Source: Pseudomonadota bacterium
GTDB taxonomy: Bacteria; Myxococcota; Myxococcia; Myxococcales; Myxococcaceae
NCBI GenBank assembly: GCA_023426545.1
Contig: JAFAAN010000171.1
Coordinates: forward strand, 124,001 to 188,000
Direction of reading: 5' to 3'
Length of the DNA: 64,000 nt
The stretch's first letter is position 1. Each line of letters starts with the position of its first letter. The notes below the pieces were generated by a model that had not been told where the DNA came from, searched no databases, and saw nothing but the letters and a program-made list of their open reading frames with translations. Made by a program: the position numbers and the translations under genes. Of the stretch, positions 16,307-24,747 are shown piece by piece.

Positions 16307-17110
16307 ATGCGTTTCTCTCCCCGTCGTTGTCTTCTTCTGATGCTGCTCCTGGGGGCCACGGCCTGCCGGGAGCGCATCCAGCATGGCCTGGATGAGCGGC
16401 AGGCCAACGAACTCCAGTCCGTGCTGGTCGAGCGCGGCTTCGATGCGCGCAAGGTTCCGGAAGCGGGCAAGAAGCCCACGTGGTCCATCGAGGTCGCGGA
16501 CGAGCACGCCTCGGACGCGGTGAGGGTCCTGGCGGAGCTCGGCCTGCCGAGGCCCCAGGAGGAAGTGGGGTGTAACGTCTTCGGTGGAGGTGGTCTGGTC
16601 CGCACGCCCGTGGAGGAGGGCGTCTGCCGGGTGCGGGTGATGGAGCGCGGCCTGGAGAAGACGCTCCAGGCCGTGGACGGAGTGCTGCTCGCGCGCGTGC
16701 ACCTGGTGGTGCCTCCGCCACCGAGAGTGGGGCAGCCGCCGGGTGTGTCGAAGGCGGCGGCGATGCTGCGGGTGGCGCCGGGCAGCGCCGCCCGGATACG
16801 GCAGTCGTCCGAGACGCTGAAGGTCCTGCTCGCGGGAGGCGTGGAGGGACTGTCCCCCGACGCCGTGTCGCTGCTGGTGGACGAGGTCTCCACGCGGGTG
16901 GAGGTGCCCGCGGGGAGTGGCCCCTCGCCGCTGACGCGGTTGCGAATCCTCCTCGCGGTGCTGGGGGTGATGGTGACGGGGCTGGCGGTGGTCCTGGTGC
17001 TGGTGACGCTGCGGATGCGGCACTACCGCGACCGGGCGCCTGTTCCAGCGGCGCCGGCAGGGTCCGCGCGCCCCGTGCTGTCCGCGGGGCCGGCGCGCAA
17101 GGTGGCGTGA
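16307..17110 (+). CDS. sctJ: T3SS inner-membrane ring lipoprotein SctJ
   Basis: 267 residues. A signal peptide with lipidation Cys20 (LLGATAC) comes first. Two ring-building domains follow, typical of YscJ/PrgK (VLVERGFDARKVPEAGKKPTW; then AVDGVLLARVHLVVP, the conserved FliF/SctJ strand). A membrane helix at about residues 222-244 precedes a short cytoplasmic tail. SctJ builds the inner MS-like ring around the export gate. The -3 residue of the lipobox is Ala, not Leu, so lipidation is likely but not certain. Confidence 0.9.
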   Translation: MRFSPRRCLLLMLLLGATACRERIQHGLDERQANELQSVLVERGFDARKVPEAGKKPTWSIEVADEHASDAVRVLAELGLPRPQEEVGCNVFGGGGLVRTPVEEGVCRVRVMERGLEKTLQAVDGVLLARVHLVVPPPPRVGQPPGVSKAAAMLRVAPGSAARIRQSSETLKVLLAGGVEGLSPDAVSLLVDEVSTRVEVPAGSGPSPLTRLRILLAVLGVMVTGLAVVLVLVTLRMRHYRDRAPVPAAPAGSARPVLSAGPARKVA

Positions 17111-17132
17111 GCGGGCCATGGAGAGGCAACGC

Positions 17133-17618
17133 ATGGACGCGACACGTGTGGGCCGCAAGCCCCGGCCGGGCGGGAGTTCGTCGTCGGCCCGGGCCAACGC
17201 GCCGACGGAGGAGGTGCCTCGCCTCGCCGGGCCACCTCCGCCCCTGTCGATGCCCCTGGAGCGCCTCGCGCTGGTGGCGTGGGTGCTCGGACGGGAGCGT
17301 GCCGCGGAGCTGCTTGGCGGGCTCGGGGAAGGGGCCGCTGAGCGGGCGCTGGAGCACCTGCGGCGCCTGGCGTCGCTTCCCTCCGCGCAGCGACAGGCGA
17401 AGGTCGCGGTCGAGTTCGGTGAGCGGCCAGATGCGGCCGCGAGGTTGAGGCGGTTGATGAGCGAGGTCCAGCCCTCGCTGGGCCGGGAAATCCTCCGGCG
17501 CTTGCCGCCATACCACCGAACGCTGTTCCCCGCCGAGCGGCCGGACATTCCCGCGCACGAGGTGCCGCCCGCGCTGACTGCCCTGGCCGAGCGCCTCATC
17601 CGCGAGGCCACCCGCTGA
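17133..17618 (+). CDS. FliG N-domain-like protein in T3SS operon
   Basis: About 161 residues, no membrane segment. A disordered Pro/Ser-rich N-terminus precedes a helical domain whose pattern (LALVAWVLGRERAAELLGGL, then GEGAAERALEHLRRLASL and VAVEFG) closely follows the N-terminal domain of flagellar FliG. In flagella that domain binds the FliF tail and carries the switch ring. Here the gene lies between sctJ (FliF homologue) and sctQ (FliM/FliN homologue), the position expected for such a linker. GGAGAGG at 17119-17125 favours the ATG at 17133 over 17118. Ordinary injectisomes have no FliG, and similarity to an SctK-type accessory protein cannot be excluded. Confidence 0.55.
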   Translation: MDATRVGRKPRPGGSSSSARANAPTEEVPRLAGPPPPLSMPLERLALVAWVLGRERAAELLGGLGEGAAERALEHLRRLASLPSAQRQAKVAVEFGERPDAAARLRRLMSEVQPSLGREILRRLPPYHRTLFPAERPDIPAHEVPPALTALAERLIREATR

Positions 17619-17764
17619 ATCCACGAGGGGGCCGTCCCGGCTCCCGTACCTGGCGTCCCGTCCAGGGATGCCGCGCCCTCCCAACCCCGCGACTCCTCGA
17701 TTGAGGCCCCTGGCAGGGCGCCTGCACGGGAGGGGTGCATCCCCATGCCGCACCGGAGTGAAGG

Positions 17765-18910
17765 ATGAGAACCCGTATCGAACACGCTTCCACACGGAAG
17801 GTCCGGCCCCTGCGCCGGCTGGGCGCGCGCCGACTGACGCGGGCGCACCTCGTGGTCGCCGAGCGCCCCCAGTCCGTGGACCTCGGGCGGCAGGCCTTGG
17901 ACGCGGTGACGGAAGCGCTCGCGAGGGAGCTGGGCTGTCCGGTGCAGGCTGAGGCGCGCCTCTTGGAGTCGGTCATCTCGCCCCTGGGTGGGCTGGCGGA
18001 GCCCGCCATCTTCGCCCTGTTGGAGCTGTCGGCGGTGGGGGGCACCGCGGTGCTGGAGCTGGAGCCCGCGCTCGCCTTCGCGGTGCTGGAGCGCGTCGCT
18101 GGCGCGGGGCAGCGGCCCGGCGTTGTCACGGAGCTGGCCCGGCTGGAGGAGGCCACGCTGGCCTATCTCCTGCTGGTGGCCCTCTCCGCCGTGCGAGCCT
18201 CGGGCGGCGCGCATCCGTGGCTCGGACCCAGGCTGGCGGGGGTGACCATGTGCCGGGCGGATGTGGAGGCGCGCATGGAGGGCCGCTCGTCCCTGGTGGG
18301 CATCGAGCTGTCGATGTCGCTGGGGGACGTGCGCGCGGGCGCGCGACTGTTGCTGCCGGCGCAGGTGCTCCAGACGGTTCTCCAAGCCCTCCCCGTGGAG
18401 CGGGCATCGGACATGGCGCCGGAGGTGTTGGCCGCCGCGCTGGAGGCCCGCTGCCTGGTGGGGCAGACGCCGCTGCCCGCGATGGCGCTCGATGCGCTCG
18501 TGGTGGGCGACGTCGTCGTCTTCGAAGGCGTGCGCAAGCTGGACGGCCGACTGTTCGGGCCCGGGCGGCTGGTGACACGTGGATTCGCGCTCTCGGGAGA
18601 CTTCCTCTCCCAGGGCTTTTCCCTGACCCGCGCGCAGGGGCGCGCGATTCCCCAGGAGTCGGACATGGCTGCGGTGAACAGCGCGGAGGCGGGGATGCCT
18701 CCGCTTCCGGTGGAGGTGGAGATCGAGCTGACGCGGGTGATGATTCCTCTGTCGGAGCTCGCGGCGCTCAAGCCGGGCGCGTTGCTGCCCCTGCACATCA
18801 ACGCCAGCGGGCCGGTGCTGCTGCGCGTGGGGGACCGTGCGGTGGCCCGTGCCGAGTTGGTGGAAATCGAGGGTGAAGTCGGTGCCCGTGTCCTGGCGCT
18901 GCTGCCGTGA
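17765..18910 (+). CDS. sctQ: T3SS cytoplasmic ring protein SctQ
   Basis: 381 residues. The C-terminal 75 residues form a SpoA domain (LPVEVEIELTRVMIPLSELA, then LKPGALLPLHINASGPVLLR), the module shared by SctQ, FliN and HrcQ. The N-terminal region is a FliM/SctQ-like domain and a second, more divergent SpoA-like segment may lie near residues 260-300. SctQ builds the cytoplasmic sorting platform. ATG 17765 is preceded by GAAGG. A 146-bp gap separates it from the FliG-like gene, the largest within the operon, and the downstream start overlaps its stop (GTGA). Confidence 0.85.
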   Translation: MRTRIEHASTRKVRPLRRLGARRLTRAHLVVAERPQSVDLGRQALDAVTEALARELGCPVQAEARLLESVISPLGGLAEPAIFALLELSAVGGTAVLELEPALAFAVLERVAGAGQRPGVVTELARLEEATLAYLLLVALSAVRASGGAHPWLGPRLAGVTMCRADVEARMEGRSSLVGIELSMSLGDVRAGARLLLPAQVLQTVLQALPVERASDMAPEVLAAALEARCLVGQTPLPAMALDALVVGDVVVFEGVRKLDGRLFGPGRLVTRGFALSGDFLSQGFSLTRAQGRAIPQESDMAAVNSAEAGMPPLPVEVEIELTRVMIPLSELAALKPGALLPLHINASGPVLLRVGDRAVARAELVEIEGEVGARVLALLP

Positions 18911-19341
18911 TTGCTCCCATGAATGCAAGGCATCTGATGGCTTCTCCACGCTCGCGCCTGGTTCTGGCGGGCACCTTGGTGCTCGGGCTGGCCGTGTTGG
19001 GGCCCGTGGCGGGGATGTCTCCGGCGGCGGCCGCGCGGTGGGTGCTGGGCGCCGCGGTGTTGGCGGTGCTGGGGTGGTGGATTCGCAGGCGTGGCGCCGC
19101 TGGGGTGGGGGCGCCCGCCGCGCCGCGACTGAGCGTGGTGTCGCGGGCGGGGCTTTCCCAGCGGTGTGGCCTGGCGCTCGTGGAGGTGGACGGGCGCAGC
19201 TACCTGGTGGCCTTCGGCGATGCATTCGCGGAGATTCGCGAGACACCCGAGCCCAGGCCGGAGTTCGGGCGTGTGCTGGCGCAGGCCCGGAGGCCCATGC
19301 CGAGGTCACCCACGGTGCGGGGCCGGAGGGGGCAGCCGTGA
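18907..19341 (+). CDS. FliO-like small membrane protein
   Basis: 144 residues. Two hydrophobic segments (about residues 18-37 and 43-60) precede a small cytoplasmic domain, RLSVVSRAGLSQRCGLALVE then VDGRSYLVAFGD. This follows the FliO/FliZ family pattern in which one or two helices precede a strand-rich domain beginning with a short basic linker. FliO is a flagellar assembly chaperone for FliP; injectisomes normally lack it. The gene lies immediately before sctR (the FliP homologue), as fliO precedes fliP, and overlaps both neighbours by 4 nt. The GTG start at 18907 is the coupled one; ATG 18919 is an alternative. Confidence 0.65.
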   Translation: MIAPMNARHLMASPRSRLVLAGTLVLGLAVLGPVAGMSPAAAARWVLGAAVLAVLGWWIRRRGAAGVGAPAAPRLSVVSRAGLSQRCGLALVEVDGRSYLVAFGDAFAEIRETPEPRPEFGRVLAQARRPMPRSPTVRGRRGQP

Positions 19342-20069
19342 GGTACGGATTGCTGGGCACCTGCGTGCTGGCTCCGGCGGTGGCCTCCGCGGCCGAGCAC
19401 TCGCTGACGAAGATGTCCTACGCGGGCAGCCCCCTGTCGATGATGGGCATGCTCGCGGTGATGTCGCTGCTGCCGTTCGCGGTGCTGATGCTGACGAGCT
19501 TCTCGAAGATCGCCGTCGTGCTGTCGCTGGCTCGCTCGGCCATGGGGACGCAGCAGGCCCCGCCCACGGTGGTGCTGACAGGGCTGGCGGCGGTGCTCAC
19601 CGGTCACATCATGGCGCCGGTGATGGAGCGCATGTACGACGCGGGAAAGGTGGCCTACGAGCAGGTGGCGTCAGGCTCCGGCGCGGAGATGCTCGCCGCG
19701 GCGTCCCGGGTGTCGGAGCCCTTGCGCGACTTCCTGGTCAAGCACGGGAGCCCCGAGGAGCGCGCGCGCTTCGTGGACCTGGCGCGCGAGCTGCGTCCCG
19801 TGGAGGAAATGGAGTCGGTAGCGGAGACGGACCTCTTCGTCGTCATCCCGGCCTTCGTCATCACCGAGCTGAAGGAAGCATTTCAGATTGGCTTCCTCGT
19901 CTTCCTGCCGTTCCTCGTGCTGGACATGGTGATTGCCAACGTGCTGCTCGCATTGGGGATGCAGACGTTGTCTCCCAGTCAGGTGAGCCTGCCCTTCAAG
20001 ATTCTCCTCTTCGTCGCCGTGGATGGCTGGTCGCTGCTCGCCCGCGGTCTCATCCTCGGCTACCGGTGA
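19338..20069 (+). CDS. sctR: T3SS export gate protein SctR
   Basis: 243 residues from GTG 19338, which overlaps the previous stop. Family signatures are SLLPFAVLMLTSFSKIAVVL and GTQQAPPTVVLTGLA, and the C-terminal part contains PAFVITELKEAFQIGFLVF and LPFKILLFVAVDGW. SctR pentamers form the core of the export gate in the inner membrane. Four core helices are visible. An additional N-terminal signal peptide (residues 1-19, ending near ASAAE) precedes them, a feature of flagellar FliP, not of typical SctR. Confidence 0.95.
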   Translation: MRYGLLGTCVLAPAVASAAEHSLTKMSYAGSPLSMMGMLAVMSLLPFAVLMLTSFSKIAVVLSLARSAMGTQQAPPTVVLTGLAAVLTGHIMAPVMERMYDAGKVAYEQVASGSGAEMLAAASRVSEPLRDFLVKHGSPEERARFVDLARELRPVEEMESVAETDLFVVIPAFVITELKEAFQIGFLVFLPFLVLDMVIANVLLALGMQTLSPSQVSLPFKILLFVAVDGWSLLARGLILGYR

Positions 20070-20073
20070 CGCC

Positions 20074-20343
20074 ATGACCCAGGATGTCCTGCTCACCCTG
20101 GGGCGAGAGGCCCTGCTGTTGATGGTACTCGCGTCACTGCCGCCCATCGGCGCGAGTCTCGTGGTGGGCTTCCTGTCGAGCTTGTTCCAGGCGACGACGC
20201 AGCTCCAGGAGTCCACGTTGTCGGTGGTGCCCAAGCTGTGCGCCGCCGTGCTGGCGCTGGTCCTCGCCGGGCCCTGGATTGCCGGGCAGCTCACGCGCTT
20301 CACCCACCAGCTCCTGCTGCTCATCTCCGAGGTCGCGACATGA
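20074..20343 (+). CDS. sctS: T3SS export gate protein SctS
   Basis: 89 residues with two membrane hairpin helices (about 13-38 and 48-72), the standard size and layout of SctS/FliQ. The segment PPIGASLVVGFLSSLFQATTQLQE matches the family core around the conserved polar turn. Four copies close the base of the SctR/SctT export gate. Starts 4 nt after sctR and overlaps sctT by 4 nt. Confidence 0.93.
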   Translation: MTQDVLLTLGREALLLMVLASLPPIGASLVVGFLSSLFQATTQLQESTLSVVPKLCAAVLALVLAGPWIAGQLTRFTHQLLLLISEVAT

Positions 20344-21134
20344 ACCTGGAGACGCTGGGTGCGTGGCTCGAGTCGCTGGGGCCAGACATCGTCGGGGTGG
20401 CCCTGTGTGCCGCGAGGCTGCTGCCCATCGCGTTCCTGTGCCCGCTGCTGGGCGGCCAGGCCACGCCGACGATGGTCCGCCTGTCGCTGGTGCTCTCGCT
20501 GTCGCTGTTCCTGCGTGTGGAGGCGGGCCTGGAACTGGATGCGCCGGTGGCGTCCACGGTGGTGCTGGGAGGGCTGGTGATACGTGAGCTCGTCTTCGGC
20601 ACATCCGTGGGGCTCGTCGCGGCGCTGCCATTCGACGCCGCGCGCATGGGAGGCCGCTTCATCGACCTGCTCCGAGGCACGTCCGCGGAGGCGAGCCTGC
20701 CCATGGCGGGGAGTCGCGAGTCCGCCGCGGGGGAGGGGCTCTACCACTTGCTGGTGACGCTGGTGATTTCGGGCGGGGCGTGGCCGCTCGTCATGGGTGG
20801 CGTGCTGCGTGGGTTCGGGGTGGTCCGGCTCGGCGCGTTCGTGCCGACGGAAGCGGCCACCTTGCATGTCGTCTTTCTGGCGGGTGCGGCGATGGCCACG
20901 GGCCTTGCGGTGGGCGCACCCATCGCCGCGGCCGTGCTGGCCGTGGATTGCTTCCTGGGATTGGCCTCTCGCGCGGCTCCGCAAGTGAACCTGCAAGAGG
21001 TGGGGGCACCGCTGAAGATTCTCGGAGGGGGCGCCTTGTTGTGGCTTGGGACTGGAGTGCTCTGTGAGCGGCTGCTGGCAGGGGTGCTTTCCGTGGAAGG
21101 CGCGCTGGCATTGCTGGGGGAGGCGGCGCGATGA
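20340..21134 (+). CDS. sctT: T3SS export gate protein SctT
   Basis: 264 residues with six to seven membrane helices, the usual SctT/FliR size. The conserved region RELVFGTSVGLVAALPFDAA then RMGGRFIDLLRG is clearly recognisable. A single copy completes the gate with SctR and SctS. The start overlaps sctS and the stop overlaps sctU by 4 nt each. Confidence 0.93.
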   Translation: MNLETLGAWLESLGPDIVGVALCAARLLPIAFLCPLLGGQATPTMVRLSLVLSLSLFLRVEAGLELDAPVASTVVLGGLVIRELVFGTSVGLVAALPFDAARMGGRFIDLLRGTSAEASLPMAGSRESAAGEGLYHLLVTLVISGGAWPLVMGGVLRGFGVVRLGAFVPTEAATLHVVFLAGAAMATGLAVGAPIAAAVLAVDCFLGLASRAAPQVNLQEVGAPLKILGGGALLWLGTGVLCERLLAGVLSVEGALALLGEAAR

Positions 21135-22180
21135 GCGGCGAGAAGACGGAGAAGCCAAGCGCGAAGCGTCTGCGTGAGGCGAGACGCAAGGGGCAGATTC
21201 CCCGCAGCCGGATGCTGACGTCGAGCGCGGTGACGGCGGGGGCCTTGCTGGGGCTCACGATGACCGCGCCGGAGGGATTCGCGCGGCTCGTGGCCTGGAC
21301 CGAGCGGCTCTTCCTGGGGCTGGAAGACCTGGAGGTGTGGCAGGAAGGGCTGTGGGTGGGGTTGAGCCTCTGCGCCCCGGTGCTGGGCGGTGCGCTGGTC
21401 GCGGCGCTGGTGGTCTCGGTCGCCACGGTCGGTCTCGAGGCCAACTTCGACCATGTCACGCCCAAGCTGGAGCGCATCAGCATCGCCGCGGGGGCGGCGC
21501 GACTCTTCAGCTGGAAGCCCTGGCTCGACATGGGCAAGGCGCTGCTGGTGGTCGGCTTGCTGGGGTGGCTCGCGTGGCGTGACGTAGATGAATGGGTCCC
21601 CGATGCGTTGCGGGCCGCATGGCTCGAGGGGGCGCAGAGCCTGAGCGAGGTGCTCGCGCGGGTTGCTGGGACGGCGAGCCGGCTGTCCTGGCTGGTCGTG
21701 GCGCTGGGCATCGGTGACTACATGCTGGCCCGGCGGCGCCACATGAAGGACCTGATGATGACTCGCGAGGAGCTGAAGCGCGAGTACAAGGAGAGCGAGG
21801 GCGACCCGCGTCACAAGGGGCAGCGGAAGGCGCTTCATCGTCAGCTTTCACAAGGCGGCGCGGCACGAGGGGTGCAGAAGGCGACGGCCGTGGTCGTCAA
21901 TCCCACGCACATCGCGGTCGCGCTCCGCTACGACGCAGACGAATGCGAGGCCCCCTACCTGGTGGCCAAGGCCCAGGAAGGGGATGCGCTCGCCCTGAGA
22001 GAGCAGGCCCGCCAGCACGGGATTCCCGTGGTCCGGGACATTCCGCTGGCGCGCAGCCTCATCCACTACGACGTGGGAGAGCCCATCCCGGAGGAGCTGT
22101 ACCAGGCGGCGGCAGTCGTCTTGCGCACTGCGATGGAGGAGCGGGAACTGGACGGACATCCACGGAGACAGACGTCATGA
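21131..22180 (+). CDS. sctU: T3SS autoproteolytic switch protein SctU
   Basis: 349 residues. The N-terminus KTEKPSAKRLREARRKGQI is the family signature. Four membrane helices lie in the first 210 residues. The cytoplasmic domain contains the self-cleavage motif NPTH at residues 257-260, intact, followed by VALRYD. SctU/FlhB cleaves between Asn and Pro and sets the substrate-specificity switch, for example from needle to late substrates. An intact NPTH argues for a functioning exporter that has something to switch from. It overlaps sctV by 4 nt. Confidence 0.95.
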   Translation: MSGEKTEKPSAKRLREARRKGQIPRSRMLTSSAVTAGALLGLTMTAPEGFARLVAWTERLFLGLEDLEVWQEGLWVGLSLCAPVLGGALVAALVVSVATVGLEANFDHVTPKLERISIAAGAARLFSWKPWLDMGKALLVVGLLGWLAWRDVDEWVPDALRAAWLEGAQSLSEVLARVAGTASRLSWLVVALGIGDYMLARRRHMKDLMMTREELKREYKESEGDPRHKGQRKALHRQLSQGGAARGVQKATAVVVNPTHIAVALRYDADECEAPYLVAKAQEGDALALREQARQHGIPVVRDIPLARSLIHYDVGEPIPEELYQAAAVVLRTAMEERELDGHPRRQTS

Positions 22181-24243
22181 CCCCTCTCATGAAGGTGTTG
22201 CTGAAGGCCCGGAAGTCCTCGGACGTGGTGCTGGCGGTGGCCATGGCCGCGGTCCTGGGGGCGCTCATCATCCCGTTGCCCGCGTGGCTGCTGGACGCGG
22301 GCCTCGCCATCAACCTCGCGGCGGCGGTGGCCTTGCTGGTGGCGGCGCTGCGTGCCCGGGACGCGTTGAAGGTGACGTCGTTTCCCACGTTGCTGCTGTT
22401 CACCACGCTGTTCCGGTTGGCGCTCAATGTGTCGTCCACGCGGCTGGCGCTTGCCGAAGGTCACGCGGGGGAGGTCATCCAGGCTTTCGGCGAGTTTGTC
22501 GTCCGGGGCGACTACGTCGTCGGTGCGGTGGTGTTCGCCATCCTCACGCTGGTGCAGTTGCTGGTCGTCACCAAGGGCGCGGAGCGCGTGGCGGAGGTCT
22601 CCGCGCGATTCACGCTGGACGCCATGCCCGGAAAGCAGATGTCCATCGACGCGGACCTGCGCGCGGGGGCTATCGACCAGGCGCAGGCCCGGAGGCGGCG
22701 GCGCGACCTGGAGCGTGAATCCCAGATGTTCGGCGCCATGGACGGCGCGATGAAGTTCGTGAAGGGCGACGTGATTGCAGGACTGGTCATCGTCGCGGTG
22801 AACCTGCTCGGCGGAACCGTCATCGGCGTGCTTCAGGGCGGAATGTCCCTGGGCGAGGCGGCCTCGACGTTCGCGCTCATCGCGATTGGTGACGGGCTGG
22901 TGTCCCAGGTACCTTCGCTGTGCATCGCGGTGGCGGCGGGCCTCGTCGTCACCCGGGTCGCGGCGGAGAAGGAAGAGGACACCTTGGGGGCGGAGATTGG
23001 CACCCAGTTCTTCGGCGAGGCGCGGACCCTCTGGGTGGTGGCCGGGCTGTGCGTTGCACTGGCACTCATGCCAGGAATGCCGCACCTCACGTTCCTGCTG
23101 CTGGCGGCGGGACTGGGCGGACTGGGGCATGTCCTCAACCGGCCGGGTGGCGTGAAGGCGGAGGCGCCTGACGCCGTTCCTGAGGAGGGGGCTGCACCGG
23201 GCGCCGCGGGCGCTCCGCCGGAGAGCGCGTCGACGCCGGTGGGCGTTTCTCCGCTGACGTTGGACCTGTCCCCGGACCTCACGCCGCTGGCGGAAGCAGA
23301 CGGCGCGAACTTCGTCCACAAGACGCTGAACGGTGTGCGGGATGAGCTGTTCTTCGAGCTGGGGGTCCGAGTCCCCGGCATCCGCGTGCGTACCCAGGCG
23401 GCCTACCTGGCTCCTGGTGAGTACCGCATCCTGGTGGATGAAGTCCCAGCGGGCGGGGGGCAGGTCATTCCGGGGGCGCTCTATGCCTTGGTTCCTCCGG
23501 ACGAGCTCGTGTTCCTCCAGGTCCAGGCCGAAGCCGTGGCAGAGCCCGCGAGCGGGAAGCCCATCAGCCGCATTCCTGAATCAGCCCGCACCCTGCTGGA
23601 GACCGCGCAGGTGCCCTTGCGGCGGCCCGGTGAGCTGCTCGCGGACCACGTGCGCGCCGTGGTGCGTGCCCGGGCCGCGGACCTGCTGGGGCTTCAGGAT
23701 GTCCAGGGACTGTTGGACGGGCTGGAGGCGCAGTCGCCCGTGCTCGTGAAGGAAGCCCTGCAGAAGGTGCCGCTGCCGCTGCTGACGGACGTGCTGCGCA
23801 AGCTGCTGCAGGAGGGGGTCAGCATCCGCGACTTGCGCGCCATCCTGGAGGCGCTCGTGTCACCGACGACGGAGGGAGATGCCGTCGCGCTCGCGGAGCG
23901 CTGCCGGCAGGCGCTTCGCCGGTACCTCAGCCACAAGTTCGCGCCCACCGGGCCTCTGTATGCCTACCTCGTGGACCCGGAGGTGGAAGAGGTCCTCCGG
24001 GGCATGGGGCCCCGGGGGCTGGCGCCTGACCCGGAGCGGGTGGCGGAGATTCTCGAAGGCGTGCGGCAGGTGGCCACGGATGGACGGGCCGTGCTGCTCA
24101 CCGCGCCGGATGTCCGAAGGCCGCTGCGCAGGCTGTGCGAGGGCGCGTTTCCGGACGTCGCGGTGCTCACCTACGGTGAGCTGGATGGGGCGCTGCAGAT
24201 TCGCCCCATCGGCCGGCTGTCTCCCGTGGCCGTGGGGCGTTGA
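22177..24243 (+). CDS. sctV: T3SS export gate protein SctV
   Basis: 688 residues. The N-terminal half has about eight membrane helices and the FHIPEP-family signature (PGKQMSIDADLRAGAIDQAQ, residues about 150-169). The C-terminal cytoplasmic domain (from about residue 360) begins after an Ala/Pro-rich linker and contains the family strand FELGVRVPGIRVRT. SctV/FlhA forms the nonameric export ring that binds substrate-chaperone complexes. Last gene of the operon; the convergent HU/IHF gene follows after 25 bp. Confidence 0.95.
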   Translation: MTPLMKVLLKARKSSDVVLAVAMAAVLGALIIPLPAWLLDAGLAINLAAAVALLVAALRARDALKVTSFPTLLLFTTLFRLALNVSSTRLALAEGHAGEVIQAFGEFVVRGDYVVGAVVFAILTLVQLLVVTKGAERVAEVSARFTLDAMPGKQMSIDADLRAGAIDQAQARRRRRDLERESQMFGAMDGAMKFVKGDVIAGLVIVAVNLLGGTVIGVLQGGMSLGEAASTFALIAIGDGLVSQVPSLCIAVAAGLVVTRVAAEKEEDTLGAEIGTQFFGEARTLWVVAGLCVALALMPGMPHLTFLLLAAGLGGLGHVLNRPGGVKAEAPDAVPEEGAAPGAAGAPPESASTPVGVSPLTLDLSPDLTPLAEADGANFVHKTLNGVRDELFFELGVRVPGIRVRTQAAYLAPGEYRILVDEVPAGGGQVIPGALYALVPPDELVFLQVQAEAVAEPASGKPISRIPESARTLLETAQVPLRRPGELLADHVRAVVRARAADLLGLQDVQGLLDGLEAQSPVLVKEALQKVPLPLLTDVLRKLLQEGVSIRDLRAILEALVSPTTEGDAVALAERCRQALRRYLSHKFAPTGPLYAYLVDPEVEEVLRGMGPRGLAPDPERVAEILEGVRQVATDGRAVLLTAPDVRRPLRRLCEGAFPDVAVLTYGELDGALQIRPIGRLSPVAVGR

Positions 24244-24261
24244 AGCGGGAGGTCCGGGACA

Positions 24262-24280
24262 ACGGGGCTCAGAGCCCCGT
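24262..24280. terminator. Hairpin between sctV and the HU/IHF gene
   Basis: ACGGGGCT (24262-24269) pairs with AGCCCCGT (24273-24280) around a 3-nt loop. The HU/IHF stop codon (24269-24271) is inside the structure. Likely shared by the two convergent genes. Confidence 0.5.
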
Positions 24281-24622
24281 GCCCGTGTTGCCCGGCCCCT
24301 TGCTCTCGGGGAGCGAGGGCAGCTCCGCCTGGGCCTGCTGGGGCGCTGGACGGTTGACGCGGTCCCGAAGCTCCTTGCCGGTGCGGAAGAGGAGGCCACG
24401 CTTGGGCTTCACCGGGATGACCTGACCCGTCTTCGGGTTGCGGCCCTGATAGCCTTGGTAGTTCTTCACGTGGAAGGCGCCGAGCCCACGAATCTCGATG
24501 TTCTCGCCGCGGCAGAGGGCGTCCTTCATCGACTCGAAAATCGTCTCGACGGTGGCCTCAGCCTGTTTCTGCGTCACGCCCCGTTTGGCGACGAGGATGT
24601 TGATCAGATCGGACTTGAGCAT
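24269..24622 (-). CDS. HU/IHF family DNA-binding protein
   Basis: 117 residues. The domain is complete: N-terminal helices (LKSDLINILVAKRGVTQKQA), dimer core (ENIEIRGLGAFHVKNYQGYQ), the DNA-bending arm with its conserved GRNPKTG, and the end GKELRDRVN. The last motif resembles the IHF beta subunit (GKELRDRAN). A Pro/Gln-rich tail of about 27 residues is added. It bends DNA and helps organise nucleoid and promoter complexes. ATG 24622 is the obvious domain start. Myxobacteria have several HU/IHF genes; which paralogue this is cannot be told here. Confidence 0.9.
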   Translation of the reverse strand: MLKSDLINILVAKRGVTQKQAEATVETIFESMKDALCRGENIEIRGLGAFHVKNYQGYQGRNPKTGQVIPVKPKRGLLFRTGKELRDRVNRPAPQQAQAELPSLPESKGPGNTGTGL

Positions 24623-24689
24623 CGGACGCTCCCGCAAACCCGGTGACCCCTTGGAAACAGGGCGCTCTGGCCCATGGTCGAATCCTGAA

Positions 24690-24717
24690 AACATAACAGA
24701 ACACATCCTTCGCGCAA
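24690..24717 (-). promoter_or_regulatory. Possible promoter of the HU/IHF gene
   Basis: Read on the minus strand: TTGCGC (24717-24712), 16 bp spacer, TATGTT (24695-24690). The stretch is locally AT-rich and lies about 70 bp before the start codon at 24622. Confidence 0.35.
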
Positions 24718-24747
24718 GCAGGGTGAGCTTCCAAACACCGAGAACCT

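Noticed and set aside
16268..19360. A 1030-codon open frame on the minus strand across the T3SS operon
   Set aside because: It is the antisense shadow of sctI-sctQ: Pro/Arg/Ala/His-rich, no domain, no ribosome-binding site, and the plus-strand genes are clear.
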